Shown: one piece after another, positions 49,623-58,735 of the stretch
How positions within the stretch are numbered: the first letter of the stretch is position 1
How the letters are laid out: each line of letters begins with the position of its first letter
Assembly: GCA_027019165.1 (NCBI GenBank)
Contig: JALUXC010000024.1
Coordinates: forward strand, 62,001 to 126,000
Length of the DNA stretch: 64,000 nucleotides
Reading direction: 5' to 3'
From: Pseudophaeobacter sp.
Lineage (GTDB): Bacteria; Pseudomonadota; Alphaproteobacteria; Rhodobacterales; Rhodobacteraceae
The notes under the pieces: generated by a model
Database searches by the model: none
What the model was told of the DNA's origin: nothing
The model's input: the letters and a program-made list of their open reading frames with translations, nothing else
Made by a program: the position numbers and the translations under genes

Positions 49623-50050
49623 TGCGTCTTATCCTTTCTCTTATCGCGGGCAGCCTCTTTGGCGGCGGATTGTTCATCTCTGGCATGACCGACACAACCA
49701 AGGTGCAGGGCTGGCTTGATGTCTTTGGCAACTGGGACCCGACTCTGGCCTTTGTGATGGGCGGTGCGGTCATTCCCATGTTCTTTGCCTGGCGCCTGAC
49801 CCGAGGTCGTCAGCCTTTGGTCGGCGGTGAATTCCCCACCACACGCCCGGAACTTGACCACCGGCTAGTAACGGGGTCGGTCCTGTTCGGCATGGGCTGG
49901 GGGCTGGCAGGTCTGTGCCCGGGGCCGGCTCTTGCCTCCCTCACCTACAATGGTTGGGCAGGCGTTCTGTTTCTGGCTGCCATGTCAGCCGGCATGTTGA
50001 TTTCCGCCCCGGTTGGCACACAACTGGACCGCCTCGCAGCAAAGGCGTAA
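49622..50050 (+). CDS. YeeE/YedE/DUF6691-family membrane protein (PmpB-like)
   Basis: GSLFGGGLFISGMTDTTKVQGWLDVFGNWDPTLAFVMGGAV; GMGWGLAGLCPGPALASL; starts in frame within the longer 49436 ORF. Confidence 0.9.
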   Translation: MRLILSLIAGSLFGGGLFISGMTDTTKVQGWLDVFGNWDPTLAFVMGGAVIPMFFAWRLTRGRQPLVGGEFPTTRPELDHRLVTGSVLFGMGWGLAGLCPGPALASLTYNGWAGVLFLAAMSAGMLISAPVGTQLDRLAAKA

Positions 50051-50059
50051 AGGACTGCC

Positions 50060-50485
50060 ATGCAAGCTCGTGACATTACCCCCCGCTACGCCGTCTCGCC
50101 GCAGATTTCGGTCGAAGACATTCCCGCAATCGCAGAGGCCGGTTTCAAGCTGGTGATCTGCAACCGCCCCGACGAGGAAGTGCCGCCCAGCCACCAGGCT
50201 GCGGCCATCCGTGAGGCCGCCGAAGCCGCAGGGCTGCAATTCGAGCAGTTGCCGCTGACGCATCAGACCATGACGCCAGAAAACGTCGCCCGGCAGCGTG
50301 CGCTGTATGAGGGTGCGGACGGGCAGGTTCTGGCCTATTGCGCCTCTGGCACCCGCTCATCCGTTGTTTGGGCCTTGGGCCAGGCCAAGGATCTGGGTGC
50401 TGACGAGGTCCTCGCGAAGACGGCTGCTGCAGGCTATGCGCTCGACGGGCTGCGCCCCGCGCTTGAGGCTGCGGCCAATCCTTAA
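50060..50485 (+). CDS. TIGR01244-type (DUF442) sulfur transferase/phosphatase-like
   Basis: YAVSPQISVEDIPAIAEAGFKLVICNRPDEE; VLAYCASGTRSSVVWALGQA. Confidence 0.9.
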   Translation: MQARDITPRYAVSPQISVEDIPAIAEAGFKLVICNRPDEEVPPSHQAAAIREAAEAAGLQFEQLPLTHQTMTPENVARQRALYEGADGQVLAYCASGTRSSVVWALGQAKDLGADEVLAKTAAAGYALDGLRPALEAAANP

Positions 50486-50534
50486 AACGCTTTTCCACCG
50501 ATACTTTTGAATTCCAACCACCACTCACAAAACC

Positions 50535-50569
50535 AAAGACCCCGGCCTTTCTGTCCGGGGTCTTTTTTT
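50535..50569 (+). terminator. Strong intrinsic terminator
   Basis: AAAGACCCCGG-N9-CCGGGGTCTTTTTTT. Confidence 0.88.
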
Positions 50570-50664
50570 GTGTAGCCATCAAGAAATGTCGGAAAAGCAA
50601 TGTTGGGGTTGTTGGGTGCTTTGACCATCTAGCCAAAGCATGCAGCGCAGACTTGCGCGCCCAA

Positions 50665-52002
50665 TCAGGACCCAAGCCCTGCAAGCTTGGAGATTTCAGC
50701 TGCAGCATCATCCGGGTCGAAACCATCAAGGTTTCCATCGGGAAGCGCAGGCAGATCATCAAGGCCCCCACCGAGCTCCGCCCCAAGGTCACCACCAAGG
50801 GCAGCGCTGAAGTCAGCTTCCAAATCACCACCGAGGTCGCCGCCGAGATCACCACCGAGACCAGCCCCAAGATCACCGCCGAGATCGCCACCAAGGCCAC
50901 CACCGAGCTCACCGCCAAGGCCGCCCATCTCACCCAGGCCGCCAGTGTCAAAGTCGCCGCCCAGACCGCCACCCGGCGTGCTGTCCAGAGGGTCCTGCAG
51001 ATCCTCAGCCGCGATACCAAGGTCGATCGTTGGCATATCATCTTCCGGCATCGAAAGGGCTTCACCCCCGACCCCATCCGAAAAGCCCATTTCACCGACA
51101 TTCATGTCGCTGACCAATTTGGTGCGCGGCTGATTTAGGCGAACCGCCCGCGCGCCGTTCAACTGACCAAGGCGCCCTTGGGCAATAGATTGGCCTCCGA
51201 CGGACTGCAGGTCAGTCTCATAAAGAAATGCCTGATCCAGGGGCAGGACATCTCCGACCTTGAGACCCGAGAATTCGTTGAGCGGAACCCGCATCTTGCA
51301 CAAGACAGCGGACAACTCCGCTCGCATAGCCCCCATGTTCCGCCCGAGTGAGGGGCCGGTTGCACCCCCATGTCCCAATTCTTCCGGCGTCGGCTCAGGC
51401 AGAATAAGCGTCAGCTCGCCCTGCATTGCGCCAATCGCCAGATCAACGGTCAGGGACAACACCCGGTAGTCATCCGCCTCGAGCCCCAGCGCAAGACTGC
51501 GCACATCTTCCACCTGTGCGCCAAAACGATAGCCGGAAAAGATCGATTGGTCCGACTGCCCCTCAAGCATCAGGACCACTTTTTTCAAGGCTCTTTCGAG
51601 AAAATCGGCCGTCATTGCCGCGTCGGTCGGCGTATAGTGACGCTCCGACGGGGCTTTGCCCATCACCTGTCCGATTGTTTGTTTCTGAATCAGAGCGGTG
51701 ACCAGAGCTGCATCAAGCGTTGCGGCGCCTATGCGGCCGTTTGGCCCATCCAAAACCACCAAAAGATGCTTGTCAGAGAGGTGTTCGGGCAATTCCTCTG
51801 GGCTGCGATTGGCCTGCCGCGCCGCCAGAACGGCCAAAGGAAGATCACACAGGTCGGCGGCCGCACGCGCCAAAGATCGGCGCAGCGCCTTCAGAGTCAG
51901 CGAGCTTTTCAGCGCACCGGACCCTTCCTTTGTCGCTGCCAGCTTGCGCGCAAGAACCCCCGCCTTGCCGCTTGCCGAACCCTGGGTTGTCGTGTCGGAC
52001 AT
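50665..52002 (-). CDS. FliM/FliN (SpoA) domain protein with Gly/Asp-rich repeat tail
   Basis: SpoA-like C-terminal block (ELSAVLCKMRVPLNEFSGLKVGDVLPLDQAFLYETDLQSVGGQSIAQGRLGQLNGARAVRL) followed by a ~105-aa tail rich in GGDLGG. Confidence 0.78.
   Translation of the reverse strand: MSDTTTQGSASGKAGVLARKLAATKEGSGALKSSLTLKALRRSLARAAADLCDLPLAVLAARQANRSPEELPEHLSDKHLLVVLDGPNGRIGAATLDAALVTALIQKQTIGQVMGKAPSERHYTPTDAAMTADFLERALKKVVLMLEGQSDQSIFSGYRFGAQVEDVRSLALGLEADDYRVLSLTVDLAIGAMQGELTLILPEPTPEELGHGGATGPSLGRNMGAMRAELSAVLCKMRVPLNEFSGLKVGDVLPLDQAFLYETDLQSVGGQSIAQGRLGQLNGARAVRLNQPRTKLVSDMNVGEMGFSDGVGGEALSMPEDDMPTIDLGIAAEDLQDPLDSTPGGGLGGDFDTGGLGEMGGLGGELGGGLGGDLGGDLGAGLGGDLGGDLGGDLEADFSAALGGDLGAELGGGLDDLPALPDGNLDGFDPDDAAAEISKLAGLGS
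50761..50973 (-). repeat. Degenerate in-frame GGxLGGDLGG-encoding repeats in the FliM-like gene
   Basis: Translated GGGLGGDFDTGGLGEMGGLGGELGGGLGGDLGGDLGAGLGGDLGGDLGGDLEADFSAALGGDLGAELGGGL. Confidence 0.85.
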
Positions 52003-52087
52003 ACGTATTGAACCTGAAACCTTGTCGCCTCTTGTCTCTGTTTTAGACTGCTGAGGGTTACCAATACCTTTATTCTGGACAGAGTTA

Positions 52088-54772
52088 TCAGTTTAACGCG
52101 GCATTTTTGCAGGCAAGAGGCAGGACAACGCGGAAGGCACCGCCGGAGCGTCCCGGCAAGTATGAAATATCGCCCCCGATCCGCTGTGTAATCTCGCGGC
52201 AAATCGCCAGCCCAAGCCCGGCCCCACCGGCACGCTCGGGCCTAACCCTCGAGAACTTCTCGAAAATCATTTGCTGATATTGTGGTGAGATACCACTGCC
52301 ATTGTCGATGAAATCAATGATCACCTGTGGTCCGTCCCGCTCTACGTCGATGGTCAACTCAGGGCTTTCGGCATCGCAGTATTTCTGCGCATTCGCGATA
52401 AGGTTGATAAACACCTGCGCCAGCCGGTCCAGGTCAGAGCTGATCGCGACAGCCTCTTGCCGCGGATCGCGCAGAACGCGGATCGGGGCGTCAAACCCTG
52501 CGACAGCGGTAGAGACGGCGTGATCGAGGACCTCCTGCAAGGTCCCATCTGTCATATTGAGGCTGACCTGGCCGCTTTCCAGCACGCTGAGATCCAGAAG
52601 GTCGTTGAGCAACCGCGTCAGGCGGAGCGCTTCATCGTGAATGATACTTGCATAGCGCGACTTGCCTTCCTGATCGAGCGCGGTGTCATCGCGAAGGATC
52701 TCGGAGAACGCCCTTATTGAGGTCATGGGGGTGCGCAATTCGTGGCTTACCTGGCTCAGAAACGCATCCTTTTGTTGGGAAATCTGGGTGAGCTTTTCAT
52801 TGGTTTCCCGCAACTTGCGGGCGGTACGTGACAGTTCGGCCGATTTCATTTCCAGACGGTTGGAATATTCCAGCATCTGCGCGGTTTCATCGGCAACCGC
52901 CAGAAGATCTTCGACAGAAACCGAGGAGCCGCCAACGATCTGACCGATCATCGCATGGGCGGCAGCCGTGCCGATCGAGGCGCTCAACTCACGTTCCAGC
53001 CGCTCCAGAAACACCGGGGTCGGCTCCGGTAGGCTGCCGCGTCCTCCCTGACGGACCAACTCACGCTGAAAAAAGGCCTGAGCCTCGGTTGCGCCCAGAA
53101 TCCTCTGAGACATGACCATGAGGTCTTCACTTTGCGCGAATGAACCGGTCCAGCCACGTGGCCCCGAGGAGTGATCGAACACATTGACAAATTGCGCACC
53201 CTGCAGACGCTCCATCGGGCTGGGAAAACTGGCAAGCGACACGGCGCAAAACACGACCGTGTTGAGGCTCATGGACCAGATCACCGCGTGCACCGTGGGA
53301 TCAAGAGCTTCAATTCCAAACAGCGCATGAGGGCGCAGCCAGGACAGCCCGAACAACCCGGAAGCCAGAACACTGTCCGGCAGCACGCCGCCACCCAAAG
53401 TCGGCAGAAGCATCGTATAGGCCCAGATCGCAAAACCGGTACTGATACCTGCAAGGGCACCGGTGCGTGTCGCCCCGCGCCAATACAGGCCACCGACAAG
53501 AGCTGGCAGCATCTGGGCCACCCCGGCAAATGAAATCAGACCGATAGCAGCCAGCGCAGCCCCGCCGCCCGACATTTTGTAGTAAAAGTACCCCAGCAGC
53601 ATGATGACCGCGATGGTGATGCGGCGCGTGAACAGAACCACGTTTCGCACATCGCCAGACACCGAGGCCCCTGGCCCCTGGGTGCGCAGCCAAATGGGCA
53701 TCACGATATGATTTGAAACCATCGTTGATAGCGCCATGGCGGCCACGATCGCCATGGAGGTCGCCGAAGAAAATCCGCCAAGAAATGATAGCATTGCCAG
53801 CCCCTGCTGCCCTTCGGCAAGCGGAAGGGTAAGCACGAACAAATCCGGGTTGAAACCTTCTGGCAGCAACTCCAATCCGATGGCGGCTATGGGCACCACA
53901 AACAGGGACATCAGCATCAGATAAAGCGGAAAGGCCCAGGCCGCGACGCGCAGGTGGCGTTCGTCCTCATTCTCCACCACCATGACCTGAAACATGCGCG
54001 GCAGACATACAAAGGCAGCAGCCGACAGGAAGGTGATGGCCGCCCAACGCCCTCCGTCTACCTGCCACTGACCGATACGGGAGGCATCAATGCGCGCAAA
54101 GGTTTCGGACACGCCGCCAGCGATTCCCCAGACCACGAAGATCCCCACAGCCAAAAGGGCAAAGAGTTTCACGACCGCCTCAAGCGCGATAGCGGTGACC
54201 ACGCCATGATGGCGCTCATTGGCATTGAGGTTGCGCGTACCAAAGAGGATCGCAAAGACGGCAAGGCCAACTGCGACCCAAAGAACCGTCGTTGTTTCAT
54301 TCAGGCTTCGCAGGGGGTCTGCCTCTGCAAAGATCGAAAACGACAGCGTGATCGACTGAAGCTGCAAGGAGATGTATGGTGTCACCCCAATCACTGCGAG
54401 CAGCGTCACGCCAATGGCAAGGATGTTGGATTTGCCATAGCGCGCCGACAAGAGGTCGGCAATCGATGTCACCCTCTGGCTGCGTCCGACCCTGACCAAC
54501 TTGCGCAGGCCCCACCACCAGCCGACCATGACCAGTGTTGGTCCAAGGTAGATGGTGACGAATTCCAGTCCCGAACGCGCCGCGTAGCCCACCGCCCCGT
54601 AAAACGTCCAGGCCGTGCAATAAATCGACAATGACAGGGTATAGGTGAGAGGAGAACGCATCCAGGCCGCGCTGGCACCTCGGCTTGCCATCCTGTCGGC
54701 AAGGAAGGCGACAAAGAACAAAAGCGCCACATAGCCAAGGCAGACCAACGCGAGGACATTGAGCGAAGCCAT
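52088..54772 (-). CDS. Sensor histidine kinase with N-terminal sodium:solute symporter-like domain (CbrA-type)
   Basis: SSS-like multi-TM N-term; SHELRTPMTSIRAFSEIL H-box; ANAQKYCDA, DNGSGI, GAGLGLAICREI ATPase motifs. Confidence 0.93.
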   Translation of the reverse strand: MASLNVLALVCLGYVALLFFVAFLADRMASRGASAAWMRSPLTYTLSLSIYCTAWTFYGAVGYAARSGLEFVTIYLGPTLVMVGWWWGLRKLVRVGRSQRVTSIADLLSARYGKSNILAIGVTLLAVIGVTPYISLQLQSITLSFSIFAEADPLRSLNETTTVLWVAVGLAVFAILFGTRNLNANERHHGVVTAIALEAVVKLFALLAVGIFVVWGIAGGVSETFARIDASRIGQWQVDGGRWAAITFLSAAAFVCLPRMFQVMVVENEDERHLRVAAWAFPLYLMLMSLFVVPIAAIGLELLPEGFNPDLFVLTLPLAEGQQGLAMLSFLGGFSSATSMAIVAAMALSTMVSNHIVMPIWLRTQGPGASVSGDVRNVVLFTRRITIAVIMLLGYFYYKMSGGGAALAAIGLISFAGVAQMLPALVGGLYWRGATRTGALAGISTGFAIWAYTMLLPTLGGGVLPDSVLASGLFGLSWLRPHALFGIEALDPTVHAVIWSMSLNTVVFCAVSLASFPSPMERLQGAQFVNVFDHSSGPRGWTGSFAQSEDLMVMSQRILGATEAQAFFQRELVRQGGRGSLPEPTPVFLERLERELSASIGTAAAHAMIGQIVGGSSVSVEDLLAVADETAQMLEYSNRLEMKSAELSRTARKLRETNEKLTQISQQKDAFLSQVSHELRTPMTSIRAFSEILRDDTALDQEGKSRYASIIHDEALRLTRLLNDLLDLSVLESGQVSLNMTDGTLQEVLDHAVSTAVAGFDAPIRVLRDPRQEAVAISSDLDRLAQVFINLIANAQKYCDAESPELTIDVERDGPQVIIDFIDNGSGISPQYQQMIFEKFSRVRPERAGGAGLGLAICREITQRIGGDISYLPGRSGGAFRVVLPLACKNAALN

Positions 54773-55164
54773 CAGTCGTCCTTTGTGCCCTTCCGGGGCC
54801 GAAGATCATCGTTCGCGGCCGCCTGGATCGTCTCCCGCTCAAGTTCTGTCTCCGAATGCCCGCCAGCCGTCCAATGCTCAGCCCAGTGCCGCACGGCTTC
54901 TCCAAAGGCGACACTGACCGCAATAAGCCCGGCCCAGACCAGGAAAACATACGTGATGGCCGAAGACATTTTCATACCGCCATGCGAGCCCGGAGCAGGA
55001 TAGGGATCGGGATCCGGCCACATCAAAGGGATGGCAAAAAGAACCGCTCCGAGGATAGGCAGCAGACGGGCAATATCCATAAGGCGCCGACGGCGGTATG
55101 TGCGTCGCTCGACAAAAGGTGCGGTGCTCTCATCCTGACGCCCTGCCCCATCCCCCCGGATCAT
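54772..55164 (-). CDS. Small membrane protein, uncharacterised
   Basis: Overlaps the kinase start by about 1 bp; two hydrophobic segments. Confidence 0.65.
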   Translation of the reverse strand: MIRGDGAGRQDESTAPFVERRTYRRRRLMDIARLLPILGAVLFAIPLMWPDPDPYPAPGSHGGMKMSSAITYVFLVWAGLIAVSVAFGEAVRHWAEHWTAGGHSETELERETIQAAANDDLRPRKGTKDD

Positions 55165-55234
55165 GACCATCTCCGGCAACGGCAAGGCGGCTCATTCAAG
55201 CCGATCCACTTCCACCCTGTCCGCTTGCAGAATA

Positions 55235-55615
55235 TCATTGGCGACTGGCTTGGGCATGCAGATCACGCACGGCGGTCAGCACCTCAGCATTGGAAAACGG
55301 CTTGGTCATGAAGCGGGTCACCCCGGCCCGTTCAGCCATCTCACGGTCTTTCATCTGCCCGCGCGCCGTCAGCATGAGCACCGGCAGGGCCTTGAGGCTT
55401 TCAACCTCCCGCAGCTCGCGGATGATCTCAAGCCCGCTTTTTCCAGGCAGCATCAGGTCCAGGATCACCAGATCCGGTTGCGCGCTCTGGATCAATTCGA
55501 CAGCACCGGATCCGTCAGCATGAGCATCAACGCTCCAGCCATCGCGGGTCAGAAGGAACCGGATCGCCTCAGTGATATTCGGTTCGTCTTCGATCAGAAT
55601 TACATGTCTGCTCAT
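55235..55615 (-). CDS. Single-domain response regulator
   Basis: HVILIEDEPNITEAIRFLL, LVILDLMLPGKSGLEIIREL, TKPFSNAEVL. Confidence 0.93.
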   Translation of the reverse strand: MSRHVILIEDEPNITEAIRFLLTRDGWSVDAHADGSGAVELIQSAQPDLVILDLMLPGKSGLEIIRELREVESLKALPVLMLTARGQMKDREMAERAGVTRFMTKPFSNAEVLTAVRDLHAQASRQ

Positions 55616-55710
55616 TGGCAGAATTTCCTCCCAGCGCCGCTCCCCGGACCAGTTTGGCCCCAACGCGAATTTTGATGTCGCGCCAGACTACCCCCCGAGG
55701 CAAGCGCCTG

Positions 55711-57009
55711 TCAAAACTCTTCCTTCAGGATCGATGGCTCACGACGGGCCGGGCAGCCGCGCCTTGGACAAATCCGACAACTGGCCCCCACCGGCTGCGC
55801 GTTTTCAGGAATGTCGCTTTGCGGCAGGATCAACATCACCGCATGGTAAAGAGGATCGCTATCGAAATCCGGTGTTGTGCGTTCCCAGGCAACAGCAAGA
55901 CATTCAAAGGCCAGCGCCGAACGCCCCTGTTGAACCACATTGCGCCGGACCGGAACATGCGGACGCGCCAAGGCCGTGTAGATTGGCCACAGCGGGCAAG
56001 AGGCACCAAACCGCGGCAAGGCAAAACCGGTCACCGGTTTTCGCACCAAGATCGACCCAGACGCATCGCAGATCACCAGGCCCGCCTCTTGCCCGAGGAT
56101 TTCAAAGGGCAAAAGACCAAGACGCCGCAGAACCGTTGGCAGATCGCATCCGAAGCGACGCGCCAGGGCCGCAGGATTCGCCCCGTCCTCCTCCAGCGCG
56201 GCTTTCAGGGGGGCAAGCGGCAAGGCTTGGGCATCCCTTTGATATTGCTCCAACGCGCCTCGCGCGATCAGACGGGCAGAATCGCTCACCAGATCGGGCG
56301 CATCTGCGATCAGCTCTTCCGGCGTTGCTGTACCGTCCTCAAGGGCCGGAAAATGATACCCTTGCGCCAGGAAGTAGGCCTCAGCCTCTTCGTGCGGTAC
56401 ACCGCGCCGGTCCGCGCCCGCATTGCTCTCATCCAGAAAGCTGACCAGAGCGCGACTGCTTTCCGCCAGTCGGCGGGAGTCCTCGTTGAGGTTCTTGTGG
56501 AACCGGTCCCGCCATTCAGGTTCCAATTCGCCTGTCTCAGCAAGGATCGAAGCGGTCGAGCGGATCGCCGCCGCCGTTGACAGCACCTCATGCAATGAGG
56601 CCGCCAGATGCGGGTCATGTGTCAGGCGGTCTGACAGGGTTTGCACCGTGCGCTCCAGCGTGGCGATCCGGCGGTGGCTGGTGGCCAGAACCTCGGCCCA
56701 GCCGGGAAAACGGCCCGCAAATTCATCTGCACGGTCCAGCTCTGCCACTGGCACACCGCTGTCCACGGCCGCCTCCCTGAGGTTGGCAATCAGCGCCGCC
56801 TCTGCCCCTTCGCTCAACATCGAGGGTTCCACCCCCAGGACCTGCGCAATATCCACCAGGAGTTTGCCACCGATTCTGCGTCGGTTATGCTCGATCAGGT
56901 TCAGGTAGGAAGCTGAAATACCAGCTGCGCGAGCCAGTTCGGCCTGGCGCAGCCCGAGGATGAGTCGGCGCTCGCGAATTCTGCTACCGGTGAGAGTGTC
57001 CCGTGTCAT
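55711..57009 (-). CDS. XRE-family short-chain fatty acyl regulator (ScfR/RamB-like)
   Basis: IRERRLILGLRQAELARAAGISASYLNLIEHNRRRIGGKLL HTH; C-terminal Cys-rich GASCRICPRRGCPARREPSI. Confidence 0.9.
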   Translation of the reverse strand: MTRDTLTGSRIRERRLILGLRQAELARAAGISASYLNLIEHNRRRIGGKLLVDIAQVLGVEPSMLSEGAEAALIANLREAAVDSGVPVAELDRADEFAGRFPGWAEVLATSHRRIATLERTVQTLSDRLTHDPHLAASLHEVLSTAAAIRSTASILAETGELEPEWRDRFHKNLNEDSRRLAESSRALVSFLDESNAGADRRGVPHEEAEAYFLAQGYHFPALEDGTATPEELIADAPDLVSDSARLIARGALEQYQRDAQALPLAPLKAALEEDGANPAALARRFGCDLPTVLRRLGLLPFEILGQEAGLVICDASGSILVRKPVTGFALPRFGASCPLWPIYTALARPHVPVRRNVVQQGRSALAFECLAVAWERTTPDFDSDPLYHAVMLILPQSDIPENAQPVGASCRICPRRGCPARREPSILKEEF

Positions 57010-57098
57010 TGCAGGCCTTGGCTCCAAAAGGGCGCTATATCAAGCACTTTCCGCGGCGCAGCATAAAAAAGTTTACAGAACACCACGGAATACTGTTC

Positions 57099-57117
57099 AG
57101 TTATTTACACAATAACT
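57099..57117. promoter_or_regulatory. Inverted repeat AGTTATT-tacac-AATAACT between scfR-like gene and ABC operon
   Basis: Perfect 7-bp arms in the divergent intergenic region. Confidence 0.5.
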
Positions 57118-57243
57118 CTGAATTACAAAGGATTTATTGCGCGATTTTACAAGCCGCCCTCATACTGATTTTGCACGAAAACCGTGCCAACGCCGAGCGG
57201 AAGTGAGGAGCTGCCTGGCGTTAAAATCTTAAGGGAGGATTAC

Positions 57244-58590
57244 ATGTCCAAATCTGATGTCTCGCGTCGCGGGGTACTGAAATCTGGTGCGCTGATGGGT
57301 GCCGGCGTGGCATTGCCCACGATCTTCACCGCGCAAAGCGCACATGCATTCACAAACGAGCCGACCGGCAGCACCGTGACTCTCGGCTTCAACGTGCCGC
57401 AGACCGGCCCCTATGCCGACGAGGGCGCCGATGAGCTGCGCGCCTATCAGCTGGCGGTCGAGCACCTGAATGGCGGCGGCGACGGCGGCATGATGAACAC
57501 CTTCAGCTCTAAGGCGCTGAAAGGCAACGGCATCCTCGGCAAGGAAGTCAAATACGTTACCGGTGATACCCAGACCAAGTCTGACGCCGCCCGCGCATCG
57601 GCCAAGTCGATGATCGAAAAAGACGGCGCCATCATGATCACCGGCGGTTCGTCCTCGGGCGTGGCCGTGGCCGTGCAGGCGCTCTGCCAGGAAGCAGGCG
57701 TGATCTTCATGGCGGGTCTGACCCACTCCAACGACACCACAGGCAAGGACAAGCGCGCCAACGGGTTCCGCCACTTCTTCAACTCCTACATGTCCGGCGC
57801 CGCTCTGGCCCCGGTGCTGAAGAACGCCTATGGCGCAGACCGCAAGGCCTATCACCTGACAGCAGATTACAACTGGGGTTACACCACCGAAGAAGCGGTG
57901 AAATCCTCGACCGAAGCCATGGGCTGGGAAACCGTCGCAGCAGTGAAAACCCCGCTGACGCAGACCGACTTCTCATCCTATATTGCTCCGGTTCTGCAGT
58001 CCGGCGCCGATACGCTGGTTCTGAACCACTATGGCGGCAACATGGTGAACTCGCTGACCAACGCGGTTCAGTTCGGTCTGCGCGACAAGCAGGTGAACGG
58101 TAAGGACTTCCAGATCATCGTTCCGCTCTACTCCCGCCTGATGGCGAAGGGTGCGGGCGCCAACGTGAAGGGCATCTTCGGCTCCACCAACTGGCACTGG
58201 TCGCTGCAGGATGAAGGTTCCAAGGCCTTCGTGCGTTCCTTTGGCACCAAATACGGCTTCCCGCCGAGCCAGGCCGCACACACGTGCTATGTGCAGACCA
58301 TGCTCTATGCGGACGCGGTCGAGCGTGCCGGCTCCTTCGCGCCCTGCGCAGTTGCCGAAGCGCTGGAAGACTTCGAGTTCGACGGTCTGGGCAACGGCAA
58401 GACGCTCTATCGTGGCGCCGACCACCAGTGCTTCAAGGACGTTCTGGTTGTGAAGGGTAAAGAAAACCCGACCTCCGAGTTCGACCTTCTGGAGATTGTG
58501 GAAGTCACCCCGGCGGCTCAGGTCACCTATGATCCGAACCACCCGCAGTTCCAGGGCGGTGCTCTGGGTACCTGCAACAACGGCGCCTGA
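57244..58590 (+). CDS. ABC transporter substrate-binding protein, urea/short-chain amide-type (Tat signal)
   Basis: SRRGVLKSGALMGAGVALPTIFTAQSAHA signal; GSTVTLGFNVPQTGPYADEGADELRAYQLAVEHLNGGG. Confidence 0.9.
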   Translation: MSKSDVSRRGVLKSGALMGAGVALPTIFTAQSAHAFTNEPTGSTVTLGFNVPQTGPYADEGADELRAYQLAVEHLNGGGDGGMMNTFSSKALKGNGILGKEVKYVTGDTQTKSDAARASAKSMIEKDGAIMITGGSSSGVAVAVQALCQEAGVIFMAGLTHSNDTTGKDKRANGFRHFFNSYMSGAALAPVLKNAYGADRKAYHLTADYNWGYTTEEAVKSSTEAMGWETVAAVKTPLTQTDFSSYIAPVLQSGADTLVLNHYGGNMVNSLTNAVQFGLRDKQVNGKDFQIIVPLYSRLMAKGAGANVKGIFGSTNWHWSLQDEGSKAFVRSFGTKYGFPPSQAAHTCYVQTMLYADAVERAGSFAPCAVAEALEDFEFDGLGNGKTLYRGADHQCFKDVLVVKGKENPTSEFDLLEIVEVTPAAQVTYDPNHPQFQGGALGTCNNGA

Positions 58591-58621
58591 TCTGCGCGCC
58601 TTGAACTGAACGTGAACAAAC

Positions 58622-58657
58622 GGGCGGCGGGCTCTCTTTTCTGACGGCCCCCGCCCT
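58622..58657 (+). terminator. Intercistronic stem-loop after the binding-protein gene
   Basis: GGGCGGcGGGC...GCCCcCGCCC, no strong U tract. Confidence 0.5.
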
Positions 58658-58735
58658 CTTTGACCACTTCCCCCAAAGACGCCCTCTCCCCGGGCATTTT
58701 CGCTTTATGCACTCACACTTTCCAAGGGTGGGACA

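Noticed and set aside
50631-50646. TTGACCA-TC-TAGCCAA resembling a RutR site
   Set aside because: Two mismatches and located between the 3' ends of convergent genes, so probably chance.
50653-51138. ORFs antisense to the FliM-like repeat tail (SPPRSPPRP, TTEVAAEITTE)
   Set aside because: Repetitive because they mirror the Gly/Asp repeats on the minus strand; no independent support.
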